This document shows positions 1-9,518 of a stretch of DNA of 64,000 nucleotides, piece after piece. The stretch is from Acidobacteriota bacterium. Its GTDB lineage: Bacteria; Acidobacteriota; Thermoanaerobaculia; Multivoradales; Multivoraceae. The stretch is from NCBI GenBank assembly GCA_026707545.1, contig JAPOWR010000001.1:2075778-2139777 (forward strand). Direction: 5' to 3'. Under the pieces are notes generated by a model. The model did no database searches and was not told where the DNA came from. It worked only from the letters and a program-made list of their open reading frames with translations. Within the stretch, counting starts at the first letter, position 1. Each line of letters opens with the position of its first letter. Position numbers and translations under genes: made by a program.

Positions 1-394
1 CCCAGCCGACATAGACGTTGTTCAGGAAGGCGGAACGCGGCTTCCGCGCGGCGATCACGCGCGCATAGCCGACGCCGAGCTGTCCTCCCGCCGAACCCGG
101 TTCGATCTGCGCCACGAACCCGCGGTATTCACAGAAGGCGGTGCAGTCGTAACTGGCCGGCATGCGCGCCAGGATGGCTCCGCCACCCGCTGAGAACTCT
201 AGAGGAATCGAGTAACGGACCCGAGCGATGCCGAGCCAGCGGAGCGAGGTCTCGTCGACGTCCGCTCGCACGCGGTCGGCGACTTCGCTCGACGAGGGTT
301 CGGCAGGCGCGTCGTCGCCGACTTCCTGGGCCGTCGCCGGCAACGCCAGGAGGCCAAGGGCCAAGGCACCCGCCGCGAACGGGATGTTTGGCAT
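1..394 (-). CDS. Secreted protein of unknown function (C-terminus beyond window edge)
   Basis: This reading frame runs off the left edge, so only the first 131 codons are visible. It opens with a clear Sec signal peptide (MPNIPFAAGALALG..., cleavage near ATAQE), so the product is exported. The mature part contains two cysteines close together (YDCTAFCEYRG) and no catalytic motif I recognise. It lies 79 bp downstream of the TonB receptor on the same strand and could be co-transcribed with it. The start is the ATG at 394, because no other start precedes the signal peptide. Function unknown. Confidence 0.6.
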   Translation of the reverse strand, partial: MPNIPFAAGALALGLLALPATAQEVGDDAPAEPSSSEVADRVRADVDETSLRWLGIARVRYSIPLEFSAGGGAILARMPASYDCTAFCEYRGFVAQIEPGSAGGQLGVGYARVIAARKPRSAFLNNVYVGW

Positions 395-473
395 CGTCGA
401 CGGGTCTCCTGCCGGGGCCTCCGCACCGCCCATCCTACTCCCATGGGCGGTTCCAGGCGCGCTGGAGCGACGA

Positions 474-3400
474 CTACGAGCCGCCGCCGAAGCGGTAGCT
501 CATCAGCGCCTTCAACCGCCGACCCTTCGGATTCGCGGTCAGCGCGTCGAACGACTGCTCGAAGAAGACGAGCGGCGGATCCTCGTCGGTCAGGTTGATC
601 GCCGACAGGGCGAGGTCGAAACCGAGCCGCGGGAAGCGCCACAGGAACGTCAGATCGAACGTGAGCCACTCGTCGATCGGCAGCAGTTCGGGAGGCGTCC
701 ACGCAATGTTGCTGTCTTCGTAGGACGAGATGTAGTTGGCCCAACCGATCAGACTGTAGTCGCTCCAGCGGTAACCGAGCGAGGCCTTCGCCTTCATCTC
801 CGGCAGCGGCGGCGCGATCGGCGTGTCACGGTTCAGCAGGCCGACGACGTCCTTCTGCTCGCGGTAGACGACGCCGTCACGTTCGAGCTTCTTCAGCTCG
901 TAGCTCGTCGTGTACGTGCTGTCCACGCCGAAGGAGAGTTCCCCAGGGCCCGCGTCCACGTGGCCGTGAAGGTGGAAGTCGAAGCCCGACGTCTTGATTC
1001 CGGGCCAGTTGATCAGGTCGATCCGCACCCTCTCGATGTCGCCCGGAACGCAGGAACCGTCCGTTACGCCACCCGGGCAGACGACTCTGCCCATGACCGC
1101 GCCTAACGCCGCCTGGTTGCCGCCGTAGCCTTCGTCGTAGAGCCGCACGACATCCTGTTGCGGCAGCGGGGCGATCACGTCGTCGAAGTCGTAGCTCCAG
1201 TAATCCAGCGTCACGTCGATTCCGGGAGAGGCGAAGAGCACCAGACCCAGGTTGTAGGTGAACGCCTGCTCCGGCAACAGTGACCGGCTGCCGAACGCGT
1301 CGACCGCCTTGTAGACGCCGACCGTGTTCAGGTACTCCAGAGTGGTGCGCACCTCCTCGTTCAGATCGTCGACCGAGGGCGCGCGAAACGTGGTCTGGAC
1401 CGAGGTGCGGAACGAGAGCACGTGGTCTTCGCCCGCCGAAAGCTGCCAGCGGCCCGAGAACTTCGGATCGAAGCTGTCGATCTCGTCGTGGAGCTCGTAG
1501 TTCGCCGCGAACTGCATGTCGCCCCGGAGCGCGTTGACGGACAGCTCGCCGAATGCCCGGTGAACCGCCTGGGAGTCGCCGTACGGGTAGTAGCCCGACG
1601 TGAACGTGAAGGTGCCGGCGCGCGCCCCCCTCTGCCTGCCGGTGGCCGGGTCGACGCAGGACCGGTCGCCAGGCACCACGCAGGGATTCAGTGCGTAGTT
1701 GCCGACCGCGTTCGGGATCGCGCTCACATCGACGTGGCGGTACTGGTAACCGAACGCGTAGTCGAGCCTCTCAGGAAGCCAGTTGCCCGACAGCGTCGCC
1801 TCCGCCACGACGAGTTCCGCCTCGTTCTCGACGTTCACCTGTTCGTTGATCCAGTCGAGCATCGCCCGGTTGTTCTCCAGGCCTGCTACGTACATCGGAT
1901 TCGGGCTGTCTTCCCACGGCGCACCCGGCTGGGCGGAGAACTCGATCGCGTGGCCGAACGGGTTGTAGTAGTAGCAGTCGCCGGCGCCGGCCTGAGCCGA
2001 ACCGGTATCGCCAAGCCGCATCCCCGAGGGGCTCGTGTCGTCAGCCACCACGCCGACGCCGCAGTTCGGGCCGCCGTAGCCGCGGAAGGCGAGGAACTTG
2101 CGATACGCGTACTCCGCCGGGTGGTTCATGTTGCCGGTCGCACGCGAGTAACTCACGCCGACGTCAAGGTTCGCCGCCTTGCCGCCGACCGACAGATCGT
2201 GGTCGATGTTCGCCGCGATGCGGGTCGTCTCCGTGCCCCGCCGCAGGCCGCGCCCGGGGCCCGCGTTGCCGACCAGGCGGCCGTAGAAGTACCAGTCGTC
2301 CTGCAGGCATTCCTCGCCCGAAGCGAAGCCGCCCACGCCGAAGGAACTGTTGCAGAACTCAGTGCGCCCCGGGTGTTCGTTCGAGATCAGCTGCAGGCCG
2401 TCCAGCAACGACACCGGAGGGAACGAAGGCGTGGTCACGTAGTTCGGGATGATCGAGTCCGCGTACAGGGCCTCCAGGTGGTACGTCGTGTTCTCGGCAA
2501 GCGGACCGTTCAACTCGGCGAAGAAGCGGTTCGTCTCCGTCGCCTCGATCAGGCTGTCCCACGGCTGATACCGGAAGGCGCAGGTCCAGCCGCGGTCGTA
2601 GCCGCCGAGGCCGTTGCACGCGGGATCGACGAAGTAGTCCGTGCCCGCGGCGCCGTTGCGCGCCCGTGCCAGCTCCTCGACAAAGGCGGAGGAGGTTTCG
2701 CCGCCCGTGAGGTTCGGGCGCAGGAAGATGCCCGGATTGCCGGTGTTGGACCAACCCCAGAACCAGCCCGTGGCGCGGTCCTGGAGCGTGTAGGGCCGTT
2801 CCCGGGCGCCGAGATGCGAACGCTCCGCGCGCTCGAGCGAGAAGACCAGGTGATGGTCCGAGCCGCCCAGCTTGCCGCCCCAGATCGCGCCCGCCGTCGA
2901 GTCGCCGCCGCCGTCCATGCTCTCGTGCGAAAGCGAAACCTCGAACCCGGTGAACTCGTCGCGGGTGACGAAGTTGGCGACGCCGGCCACGGCGTCCGAA
3001 CCGTAGATCGCGGCGGCGCCTTCCTTCAGCACCTCGATGCGGTCAACGGCAATCGAGGGAAAGGCGTTGATGTCGACGAAGCGGCCGCCGAACAACCGCG
3101 CCGGCAGCGCCGTCTGGCGCCGGCCGTTGAGCAGGACCAACGTCCTCGAGGCCCCGAGACCCCGGAGGTTCACGTTGGCGACATTCTCGGGCACCGCCGT
3201 CCCCTGGTCGTTGTACCAACTGTTCGCCTCGCCGATCACGCCGGACGAAGCGGTCAGGTTCTTGATCAGATCGACCGCCTGCAGCGACCCCTGCTCCTTC
3301 TGGAGTTCCCGGTTCAGCACCTCGACGGCGTAGGGGAGGTCGACGGCAGGTTCCTCGATCGCCGAGCCGGTGACGACGACGACGTCGTGGGCGTGGAAGT

Positions 3401-3596
3401 CGAGGACATCGTCCTCGTCGCCGTGCTCTTCCCCTTCATGGTCGTCGTGATCCTCGTCCTCCTGGAGCGCCACGGCCTCGGCCGGCGGCACCCCGGGGTC
3501 GGGCCCCGGTTCGCTCGCTTCGCCGTCAGCGAACGCCGCTACGGGCAACAAGGACAGAAGGAAGATGGGGACGGCCAACAACAGCTTTCGGGACAT
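474..3596 (-). CDS. TonB-dependent outer-membrane receptor with His/acid-rich N-terminal segment
   Basis: Predicted outer-membrane beta-barrel for energised uptake of a siderophore, metal chelate or organic ligand. Residues 1-23 form a signal peptide (MSRKLLLAVPIFLLSLLPVA). A stretch around residues 46-70 is unusually rich in Asp, Glu and His (DHDDHEGEEHGDEDD). The plug follows, with VVVVTGSAIEEP as TonB-box-like start, then LRGLGASRTLVLLNGRR and VDRIEVLKEGAAAIYGSDAV, both typical of the family. About 800 residues of barrel follow and the chain ends in an aromatic-containing strand (MSYRFGGGS). At 1040 residues it is of usual length. The substrate cannot be told from sequence; the His-rich segment suggests metal contact but this is inference. 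Confidence 0.93.
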   Translation of the reverse strand: MSRKLLLAVPIFLLSLLPVAAFADGEASEPGPDPGVPPAEAVALQEDEDHDDHEGEEHGDEDDVLDFHAHDVVVVTGSAIEEPAVDLPYAVEVLNRELQKEQGSLQAVDLIKNLTASSGVIGEANSWYNDQGTAVPENVANVNLRGLGASRTLVLLNGRRQTALPARLFGGRFVDINAFPSIAVDRIEVLKEGAAAIYGSDAVAGVANFVTRDEFTGFEVSLSHESMDGGGDSTAGAIWGGKLGGSDHHLVFSLERAERSHLGARERPYTLQDRATGWFWGWSNTGNPGIFLRPNLTGGETSSAFVEELARARNGAAGTDYFVDPACNGLGGYDRGWTCAFRYQPWDSLIEATETNRFFAELNGPLAENTTYHLEALYADSIIPNYVTTPSFPPVSLLDGLQLISNEHPGRTEFCNSSFGVGGFASGEECLQDDWYFYGRLVGNAGPGRGLRRGTETTRIAANIDHDLSVGGKAANLDVGVSYSRATGNMNHPAEYAYRKFLAFRGYGGPNCGVGVVADDTSPSGMRLGDTGSAQAGAGDCYYYNPFGHAIEFSAQPGAPWEDSPNPMYVAGLENNRAMLDWINEQVNVENEAELVVAEATLSGNWLPERLDYAFGYQYRHVDVSAIPNAVGNYALNPCVVPGDRSCVDPATGRQRGARAGTFTFTSGYYPYGDSQAVHRAFGELSVNALRGDMQFAANYELHDEIDSFDPKFSGRWQLSAGEDHVLSFRTSVQTTFRAPSVDDLNEEVRTTLEYLNTVGVYKAVDAFGSRSLLPEQAFTYNLGLVLFASPGIDVTLDYWSYDFDDVIAPLPQQDVVRLYDEGYGGNQAALGAVMGRVVCPGGVTDGSCVPGDIERVRIDLINWPGIKTSGFDFHLHGHVDAGPGELSFGVDSTYTTSYELKKLERDGVVYREQKDVVGLLNRDTPIAPPLPEMKAKASLGYRWSDYSLIGWANYISSYEDSNIAWTPPELLPIDEWLTFDLTFLWRFPRLGFDLALSAINLTDEDPPLVFFEQSFDALTANPKGRRLKALMSYRFGGGS

Positions 3597-3773
3597 ATCG
3601 CCTCCTTGGGAAAGCGTCGAGTCCGCTCGTCGCTAGCCGAGGCGGCGCCGACCTGACCACCGTAGCCTAGAGCGGATGAAGGGCTGGGCAGCAAGGATAC
3701 ACGCCAACACCTCCAAACTGGGAAGCCGTCCCCATCTCCTGGACTAAGATGCCCTCCAACAGGAGGTTTCACG

Positions 3774-4220
3774 ATGTCCCGAAGAGTCCACCGAGTCGTG
3801 CCCGCAGCCGTTCTCGCGCTGACCCTGAGCGCGACGGGCCCCTCTCCCGCTCACCACGCCTTCTCGGCCGAGTTCGACGCGAACCTGCCGATCAAGATCG
3901 AAGGCAAGATCACCAAGGTCGAGTGGATCAACCCCCACGCCTGGGTCCACGTAGAAACCACCCTGGACAGCGGCGAGACGATGACCTGGGAACTCGAAGC
4001 CGGCACGCCGAACACCCTGGTTCGCCGCGGCCTGACCCGCACCTTGCTCCGGCCCGGGACGGAGGTCATCGTCCGCGGCTACCAGAGCAAGGACCAGATG
4101 TGCACACCGAACTGCCGGGGAAGCGGGCGTGACATGACCCTCCCCGACGGCCGCAGCCTGTTCATGGGTTCCTCCGGCACCGGCGCGCCCCGGGACGGCG
4201 CCGACCCGACTGAGCAGTAA
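3774..4220 (+). CDS. DUF6152 family secreted protein
   Basis: 148-residue exported protein. A signal peptide ends near residue 27 and the mature chain starts HHAFSAEFD, followed by IKIEGKITKVEWINPHAWVHV, which is the signature of DUF6152. An AGGAGG sequence about 6 bp upstream of the ATG supports the start. The family is small and periplasmic with an OB-like beta fold expected; its biochemical role is not known. Two Cys lie close together late in the chain (MCTPNC). It is divergent from the TonB receptor, and the 177-bp gap between them must hold both promoters. Confidence 0.85.
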   Translation: MSRRVHRVVPAAVLALTLSATGPSPAHHAFSAEFDANLPIKIEGKITKVEWINPHAWVHVETTLDSGETMTWELEAGTPNTLVRRGLTRTLLRPGTEVIVRGYQSKDQMCTPNCRGSGRDMTLPDGRSLFMGSSGTGAPRDGADPTEQ

Positions 4221-4235
4221 GGGCGAAGTCCCTGG

Positions 4236-4364
4236 TCAGCCGTCGCTCGAGGCGCTGGAGGCCTCGTTCGACTGCTCGTGGTCGTCGAGAACGCCGAACG
4301 CAGCGACGATCTCCAAGCCGATGAACGCCACCGCCAACAGGATGAAGAAGTCGAAATCACTCAT
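4236..4364 (-). CDS. Small single-pass membrane protein (42 aa)
   Basis: A short frame begins MSDFDFFILLAVAFIGLEIV and continues with a polar, Ser/Glu-rich tail ending SSDG. One hydrophobic helix (about residues 6-25) with a central Glu is followed by an acidic tail, as in small membrane subunits or regulators. Its ATG lies 3 bp after the stop of the upstream CHEGN-family gene on the same strand, so translational coupling is likely. The frame is too short for standard ORF filters. I assign no function; coding status rests on the helix pattern and the tight spacing. Confidence 0.5.
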   Translation of the reverse strand: MSDFDFFILLAVAFIGLEIVAAFGVLDDHEQSNEASSASSDG

Positions 4365-4367
4365 TGG

Positions 4368-5438
4368 TCACTGCTCCTGCTCTTCCTTCGCCGCCTCCAG
4401 GGCCTCCCTCGCCGCGTCGACCCGGTTCTGGCCGCCATACCAGCTAGCCAGCCAGTCCTTGCCGTCTTCGGCGGTGCCCTGCTGCTCGCGATGGCGGGCG
4501 CCGCGCAGCATGAGGGTCATCGCGCGGTTGCCCTCGTGGCAGGCGTATTCGAGGACCGGGTCGTCGCTCAGCCGCATCTCGAGGGCGCTCGTCCAGGGAG
4601 CTTCGAAGGACTCGGGGTCGTCGACGGTGTACTCGTAGAGCAGAGCGTCCGTACCGGTGCGCGTGAAGCGTTCCGTCAGGACCAGGTTCGGGCCAGTGCC
4701 GCGGTACGCGGTGTGATCCGTGTAGTTCTTCGTCGTGACGACGAACGTGTCACCGTCCCAGACACCTGACGAGTCGCCCTTCCAGAAACGCATGCTCTCG
4801 TCCGCGTGCTCCCGGCCATCGGTCGGGATGACCCTGTGATCGTTGATCATCTCGGTCATGATCGCGACGTAGCCCGGCGACTGGAAGATCTCCATCATGT
4901 TGTTGTACGCGCCCGGCGTCATCGGCGGGCCGGCATTGAAGCCGATGATGCAGCGCTCGTACGAGTTCCGCTCTTCCGGGCCGGCCGGCGGCTGGCCCCA
5001 GAGGGCGTAGCGTTCGTTCACCCGACGGATCGCCCCGTCCGTCATCTTCGGCAACCGGCCGTTCGGCGGATCGATGACCAGGGACGTCCGCATCGTGCCC
5101 GAGACCTTGTCGCCCAGATCGAGCCAGAACGAGTTGTAGCCGACATCGACATCGCCCTGGCTCGGATCGACGTCCTGTCCGCCGGAGGCGGCTCGGGCGG
5201 CACGTTCCTGCTTTCGCCGTTCCTCCCACTCCCGTGCCTCCTCCGCGGTGAGGGTCGCTTTGTCCCCGAACGCGGCGGGCCGCTCCAGCGGCGTGATCGA
5301 GCGGTAGTCCCAGGTGCCCTGCAGGTCCGGAACGCCCCAGGACGTGACGAGCTTCTCATCCTCGGCGTACACGGCCCCGGTGACGACCAGGGCGGCGCCG
5401 ACGAGAACGACGGTGTTTGCGGACAGTCGGTGCTTCAT
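4368..5438 (-). CDS. Secreted CHEGN-family protein
   Basis: 356-residue exported protein of a family that recurs in this window (also 5453, 9519, 15011 and the remnant at 31652). Signal peptide MKHRLSANTVVLVGAALVVT... cleaves near VYAED. Family marks are PDLQGTWDYRS and LERPAAFGD near the N-terminus, a conserved Cys in ERCIIG, GVWDGDTFVVTTKNY in the middle, and the C-terminal YACHEGNRAMTLMLRGAR. Two conserved Cys suggest a disulfide or metal site. The start at 5438 is chosen because it gives a proper signal peptide and does not run into the upstream gene, 15 bp away. Function unknown; likely part of an operon with the next gene. Confidence 0.8.
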   Translation of the reverse strand: MKHRLSANTVVLVGAALVVTGAVYAEDEKLVTSWGVPDLQGTWDYRSITPLERPAAFGDKATLTAEEAREWEERRKQERAARAASGGQDVDPSQGDVDVGYNSFWLDLGDKVSGTMRTSLVIDPPNGRLPKMTDGAIRRVNERYALWGQPPAGPEERNSYERCIIGFNAGPPMTPGAYNNMMEIFQSPGYVAIMTEMINDHRVIPTDGREHADESMRFWKGDSSGVWDGDTFVVTTKNYTDHTAYRGTGPNLVLTERFTRTGTDALLYEYTVDDPESFEAPWTSALEMRLSDDPVLEYACHEGNRAMTLMLRGARHREQQGTAEDGKDWLASWYGGQNRVDAAREALEAAKEEQEQ

Positions 5439-5452
5439 GACTTCGACTCCTT

Positions 5453-6268
5453 TCACTCTGGCGTCGCCCCGCGGCGCAGATGGCCGTAGGCCGCGTCCTC
5501 TCCCCCCAGCGGAATGCACTTGAACTCGAGCAGGCGCGCGTTTTCTTCAAGGCGCCGGTAGAGCGGCATGCTGATCGTCCACGGCTCGGTGAACACGTTC
5601 GGATCGGTGATCGTCGCCTCGTAGTGCATCGAGTCCGGTCCGGTGCGTGTGTAGCGTTCGACGACCTGGAGCTCCTCGCTGTGGAAGTTGCCCGAGGCGT
5701 CGAACCAGGTGTCGGCGACCTGATCCGTGACCTCGACCACCAGGGTGTCGCCCTCCCAGCGCCCGAGCGAGTAGCCCATCCAGGACGGCAATACCGCCCT
5801 CGTGCCCGGGCGGTCGAGACGAACCGCGCGGCTGTTGCCGCCCCACTCGTAGGCGAAGAAGACCGCCTTCGGGGTCTGCACGATCTGGAAGGGCAAGGGC
5901 ATGTAGTTGGCCCGCGGGATACCGGGTATGAAGCACTTCGCCGCCGGGTCCAGATTCAACCAGTCCGCCCGGTTCGCATTGCGCTGCTCTAGCGCCCAGT
6001 CCTGGTAAGGGATCTCGCCGCCCTCGACAACGCTCAGCCCCGCCGGAATCGCCCCCAGGGCCCCATACTCGGGCACCGGAGTGCGCCGCGCGTGGTGAGC
6101 TTCGAGGTCCCAGTGCGCGCTGTTCATCGCCTGCCAGATGCCATTGAGATCCGGGTCGCCGTCCGGCGTCTTCGGCGCCTGGTACGCGCCGTCCTGTGCC
6201 TGCACCGCAGCAGACACAGCGAGGAGCAGCATCGCCGGCAGCGACACGGCCGATCTGAGCTTTTTCAT
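5453..6268 (-). CDS. Divergent member of the secreted CHEGN family
   Basis: 271-residue exported protein. Signal peptide MKKLRSAVSLPAMLLLAVSA, cleavage near VQAQD. It shares DPDLNGIWQAMNSAHWD, a conserved Cys in AKCFIPGIPR and GRWEGDTLVVEVTDQ with the neighbours, but the CHEGN motif is replaced by EFKCIPLGGEDAAYGHL, so the second Cys is kept while the His is lost. It sits 15 bp upstream of the next paralog and 27 bp downstream of the PQQ dehydrogenase stop, consistent with one transcript. The role is unknown; the context suggests support of a periplasmic oxidation pathway. Confidence 0.78.
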   Translation of the reverse strand: MKKLRSAVSLPAMLLLAVSAAVQAQDGAYQAPKTPDGDPDLNGIWQAMNSAHWDLEAHHARRTPVPEYGALGAIPAGLSVVEGGEIPYQDWALEQRNANRADWLNLDPAAKCFIPGIPRANYMPLPFQIVQTPKAVFFAYEWGGNSRAVRLDRPGTRAVLPSWMGYSLGRWEGDTLVVEVTDQVADTWFDASGNFHSEELQVVERYTRTGPDSMHYEATITDPNVFTEPWTISMPLYRRLEENARLLEFKCIPLGGEDAAYGHLRRGATPE

Positions 6269-6295
6269 GATGGCGGACTATAGCGAAGGCCAGGC

Positions 6296-8455
6296 TTACG
6301 GCAGGCGGAAGACGAACAGACCGTTTCCGCTTGGCGGATAGCGGATCTCCGGACTGACTCGGGCTGGAACGAAACGCGGACTGCCACCCCCGAGCCCAGT
6401 CGACACGGCCACGTACTGGACGCCGTCGACCTCGTAGCTGACCGGAAAGCCCTGTACCGAGGTCGGCAGGCGGGTTCCCCAGAGTTCTCGACCCGTTGCG
6501 GTGTCCCAGGCCCGGAACCGCCGATCGATATCGCCGGCGAAGACGACGCCGCCGGCCGTGGTCAGGGCCGCGGTCAGGAAGGCCGGCCGCTGCTCGATGC
6601 TCCAGACCTCCTCCATCGTGTCCACGTCGTAGGCCGCGAGCTTGCCGAGCCGTCCCTCCGTACCGGGCATCTCGAACCACTTCCGGTCCGCCCCTTCGCC
6701 CCCCGCCCCCTCTTCGAAGCGCGGCTCGCGGCCGGAGATGTCGAGGCAGCTCTGGCTCAGCGGCACGACGAGCAACCCGTGCGCGGGGCTGTAGGAGGAG
6801 GCCTGCCAGTTGTGGCCTCCGGCCGTGCTGGGACAGACCGAAACCCACTCCCCGACTTCGGCCGACGCGATGTCCTCGCGGTAGCGGACCTCACCGGTCT
6901 CGCGGTCGATGTGGTCGAAGACGTTCTGGAACACCATTTCCTCGAGCGCGACGAAGGAGCCGTCCGTGCGATCGAGCTTCCACAGGATGCCGTGCTTGCC
7001 GGAGGTGAGCAGTAGCCGCTGACCGCCGCGGTCGATCAGGACCTGCTCGAACGCCTCGTCGAGGTCGAGGGCTTCGCCGGGCACGTGCTGGCGGTAGAAG
7101 ACGATCTCCCCATCGCCAGGGCGCATCGCCAGGGTCGAGTTCGTGTACAGCACCTCGTGGTCGATCGTCAGCCCACGGCTCGCGGGTACCCACGGCTTGG
7201 CCTGCGCCACCGGCCAGTAGACGAGTTGCAAGTCAGGGTCGTAGCTGCCGGGGATCCAGGAGTCGCCACCGCCGCGCAGCATGAGCGGTAGATCGCCCCA
7301 GGTGTCGCCTCCGGGCTCCCCGGGACGGGCGATGGTGTACGTGCGCCACCGCTCTTCGCCGGTTTCGGCATCGTGCGCGGTGATGAAGCAACTGTCCTCG
7401 TAGTAGCGGATACAACCGTTGATGCCGTTGATCACGAGCCCATCGACGACGATCGGACCGCTGGTGTTCCGGTAGCGCTTCGCCGGATCGGCGATCTGCG
7501 TCTCCCAGAGCGGCCGGCCGCTCCGGGCGTCGAGCGCGAGCATGGCCGCGTCCTTCGTGGCAACGAAGATCCTGTCGCCCCAGATCGCGAGGTTGCGGAG
7601 CTGGTTGAAACCGCGCGCCAGATCGCCCTCGAGGGTGCGCCGATACTCCCAGATCAAGGTGCCGGTGTCGGCTTCCAGCGCCTGGATGATGTTGCGCGGG
7701 TTAGCCAGGTACATGACGCCGTCGTAGACGAGCGGCGTCGGCTGGTTCACGCCATCCGCCATCGCCCAGGACCAGGCCATCCGCAGGTCGCCGACGTTGT
7801 CCGTGTCGATCTGATCCAGCGGGCTGTGGCCCTGCCCGTCGTAGGTCCGCCGGAACATCAACCAGTCGCCGGGGTCCGGGTCGAGCAGCATCTCGGTCGT
7901 CACCGGTTCGAAGTCCTCGATCTCCCGCTCCCCGGGCGGCGTGACGTGCTCCTCCTCCGACGCTTCGGCAGGAACGCCGACGTCGCGGTCCGCGACCGTG
8001 GCCGAGTCCCTCGAGGAGGCGGATCCGCCCCCCATGCCCAGACGGCCCAGGGACCCGCCAAGGCCCGGGCTGTCCGCGGCCAGCGTCTGATCACCAGACG
8101 CCGCGCCATTCTGCTGTAGCACGAAGGCAGCAAGGTCAAACGTCTGCTGCGGCGTCAGAGAGTTCCGATCCTCGGGTGGCATCGTGACCCGGATCGTGTC
8201 CGCGAGGTCGACCACGGCGCCGGCGCCCCAAGCGTCGAGGAAGTCCGCACCGAGCAGAGGAGGCGCCTCGTTCGCGCCGGCCAGGCTCGAGAGGTGGCAT
8301 TCGACGCAGATCTCCTCGTAGAGCGCCCGTCCACGCTCCGCCTGCTCGGCGGTGAAGACTCGCAACGGCTCCGCCTGCTGCCGCGCGTCGACGCTCGCGG
8401 CTGCCGCCAACAGGAAAGCCAGCCCAGCCGACAACCCGCGTACACTCCGCGCCAT
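6296..8455 (-). CDS. PQQ-dependent dehydrogenase with N-terminal cytochrome c domain
   Basis: 719-residue periplasmic quinoprotein. After a signal peptide ([16 protein letters not shown]...) comes a cytochrome c domain with one haem-binding CVECH at residues 50-54, then an eight-bladed PQQ propeller with repeated W-motifs such as [16 protein letters not shown] and [14 protein letters not shown]. The segment [20 protein letters not shown] matches the substrate/PQQ region of alcohol and sugar dehydrogenases. The vicinal Cys-Cys of methanol dehydrogenases is not seen. The usual arrangement in such fusions places haem after PQQ; here it is in front. It would pass electrons from an alcohol or sugar to haem c. 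Its start codon overlaps the start codon of the divergent gene. Confidence 0.88.
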   Translation of the reverse strand: MARSVRGLSAGLAFLLAAAASVDARQQAEPLRVFTAEQAERGRALYEEICVECHLSSLAGANEAPPLLGADFLDAWGAGAVVDLADTIRVTMPPEDRNSLTPQQTFDLAAFVLQQNGAASGDQTLAADSPGLGGSLGRLGMGGGSASSRDSATVADRDVGVPAEASEEEHVTPPGEREIEDFEPVTTEMLLDPDPGDWLMFRRTYDGQGHSPLDQIDTDNVGDLRMAWSWAMADGVNQPTPLVYDGVMYLANPRNIIQALEADTGTLIWEYRRTLEGDLARGFNQLRNLAIWGDRIFVATKDAAMLALDARSGRPLWETQIADPAKRYRNTSGPIVVDGLVINGINGCIRYYEDSCFITAHDAETGEERWRTYTIARPGEPGGDTWGDLPLMLRGGGDSWIPGSYDPDLQLVYWPVAQAKPWVPASRGLTIDHEVLYTNSTLAMRPGDGEIVFYRQHVPGEALDLDEAFEQVLIDRGGQRLLLTSGKHGILWKLDRTDGSFVALEEMVFQNVFDHIDRETGEVRYREDIASAEVGEWVSVCPSTAGGHNWQASSYSPAHGLLVVPLSQSCLDISGREPRFEEGAGGEGADRKWFEMPGTEGRLGKLAAYDVDTMEEVWSIEQRPAFLTAALTTAGGVVFAGDIDRRFRAWDTATGRELWGTRLPTSVQGFPVSYEVDGVQYVAVSTGLGGGSPRFVPARVSPEIRYPPSGNGLFVFRLP

Positions 8456-8456
8456 G
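8453..8456. other. Overlapping divergent start codons (CCATGG)
   Basis: The palindrome supplies ATG to both strands: minus-strand 8455-8453 for the PQQ dehydrogenase, plus-strand 8454-8456 for the epimerase-like gene. Both starts are backed by protein structure (a signal peptide on one side, a Rossmann first strand on the other). There is no intergenic space, so each promoter must lie inside the other gene or the transcripts must be leaderless. No Shine-Dalgarno sequence is seen on either side. Confidence 0.6.
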
Positions 8457-9461
8457 GCACGCATACTAGTTGTCGGCGGAACCGGACCCACCGGTCCGCC
8501 GATCGTGAACAGCTTCCTCGGCGCGGGACGCGAAGTCTCCATCTTCCATTCCGGCCGCCATCCCGTCGACTTCGACGGGCCGGTCGAGCGGATCCTCGGC
8601 AACGCCCGGGACCGCGACGACATCCGCGCCAAGATCGCCTCGCGGGAGTGGGACATCGCGGTGTGCATGTACGGCAGGCTGCGCACCCTGGCCGACGAAC
8701 TCGCCGGGAAGACGAGGCGCCTCGTAGGCATCACCGGCCAGCCCGTCTACAAGGGCTCCCAGCCTCCGACTCCGGAGGGCCGCATTCCACTGCCCATACC
8801 GGAGTTCGCGCCGCGCCAGTACGACGCGAAGAACTACACCGGCAAGGTGGCAGCGGGCGAAGACCAGCTCTTCGAGCAGCACGGCCGAGGCGACTTCGAG
8901 GTCGTCATTCTGCGCTATCCCGGCGTGTACGGACCCCGCACGCCGATGAACCACGAGTGGGCGGTGGTCAGGCGGATCCTCGATCAACGGCCCTTCATGA
9001 TCCTCCCGCACGACGGCGTGACCTACTTCCAGCGTGGCTACGCCGAGAACCTGGCCCGCCTCGTCTACCTCGCCGCTACCCGGCCCGAGGCGGCGGGAGA
9101 GGCCTTCAACGCCGGCGACGAACGGGTGATCAGTTGCCGCGCCGTGGCGGAGGTCATCATCGACGAACTCGGCGCCGAGATGGAGCTGATCGGCGTGCCG
9201 GCGCCCTTCTGCCGAGGCGTGTTCCCGCTCGCGGAGAAGTCCAATCAACTCCTCGACATGTCGAAGGCTCGCAACCTGCTCGGCTACCGCGACGTGGTCG
9301 ATCCGGAGACGGCGACCCGCGCCACCGCACGCCATCTGCACGACAACCCGCCCGACGAGAAGGACCTCTACGCCGCGGGCACGGGCCGTTTCGACTACGA
9401 ACGGGAGGACCGGATCGTCGAGCGCTGGCGACGGGCGCAGGCGCTGATGAGCGACGACTGA
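8454..9461 (+). CDS. NAD-dependent epimerase/dehydratase family protein
   Basis: 335-residue cytoplasmic extended-SDR type protein. It opens directly with the nucleotide-binding strand and loop [16 protein letters not shown], which fixes the start at 8454. The chain continues with an Arg after the second strand (HSGRH) as in NADP/NAD binders, a proline-rich active-site region (PGVYGPRTP) and a family-typical C-terminal substrate lobe. The canonical Tyr-x-x-x-Lys pair is not evident (YTGK is one residue short), so it may be an atypical SDR with reductase or sugar-nucleotide-like activity. The substrate is not predictable. Confidence 0.78.
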   Translation: MARILVVGGTGPTGPPIVNSFLGAGREVSIFHSGRHPVDFDGPVERILGNARDRDDIRAKIASREWDIAVCMYGRLRTLADELAGKTRRLVGITGQPVYKGSQPPTPEGRIPLPIPEFAPRQYDAKNYTGKVAAGEDQLFEQHGRGDFEVVILRYPGVYGPRTPMNHEWAVVRRILDQRPFMILPHDGVTYFQRGYAENLARLVYLAATRPEAAGEAFNAGDERVISCRAVAEVIIDELGAEMELIGVPAPFCRGVFPLAEKSNQLLDMSKARNLLGYRDVVDPETATRATARHLHDNPPDEKDLYAAGTGRFDYEREDRIVERWRRAQALMSDD

Positions 9462-9518
9462 GGAGGTAGCGCACTTGATAGCCTCGCAACCACCGAACGC
9501 AGACGGAGGATGTCACCG

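Noticed and set aside
1422..3656. 744-codon plus-strand frame opposite the TonB receptor
   Set aside because: Antisense shadow with Arg/Val-rich low-complexity translation; the minus-strand receptor explains the codon pattern.
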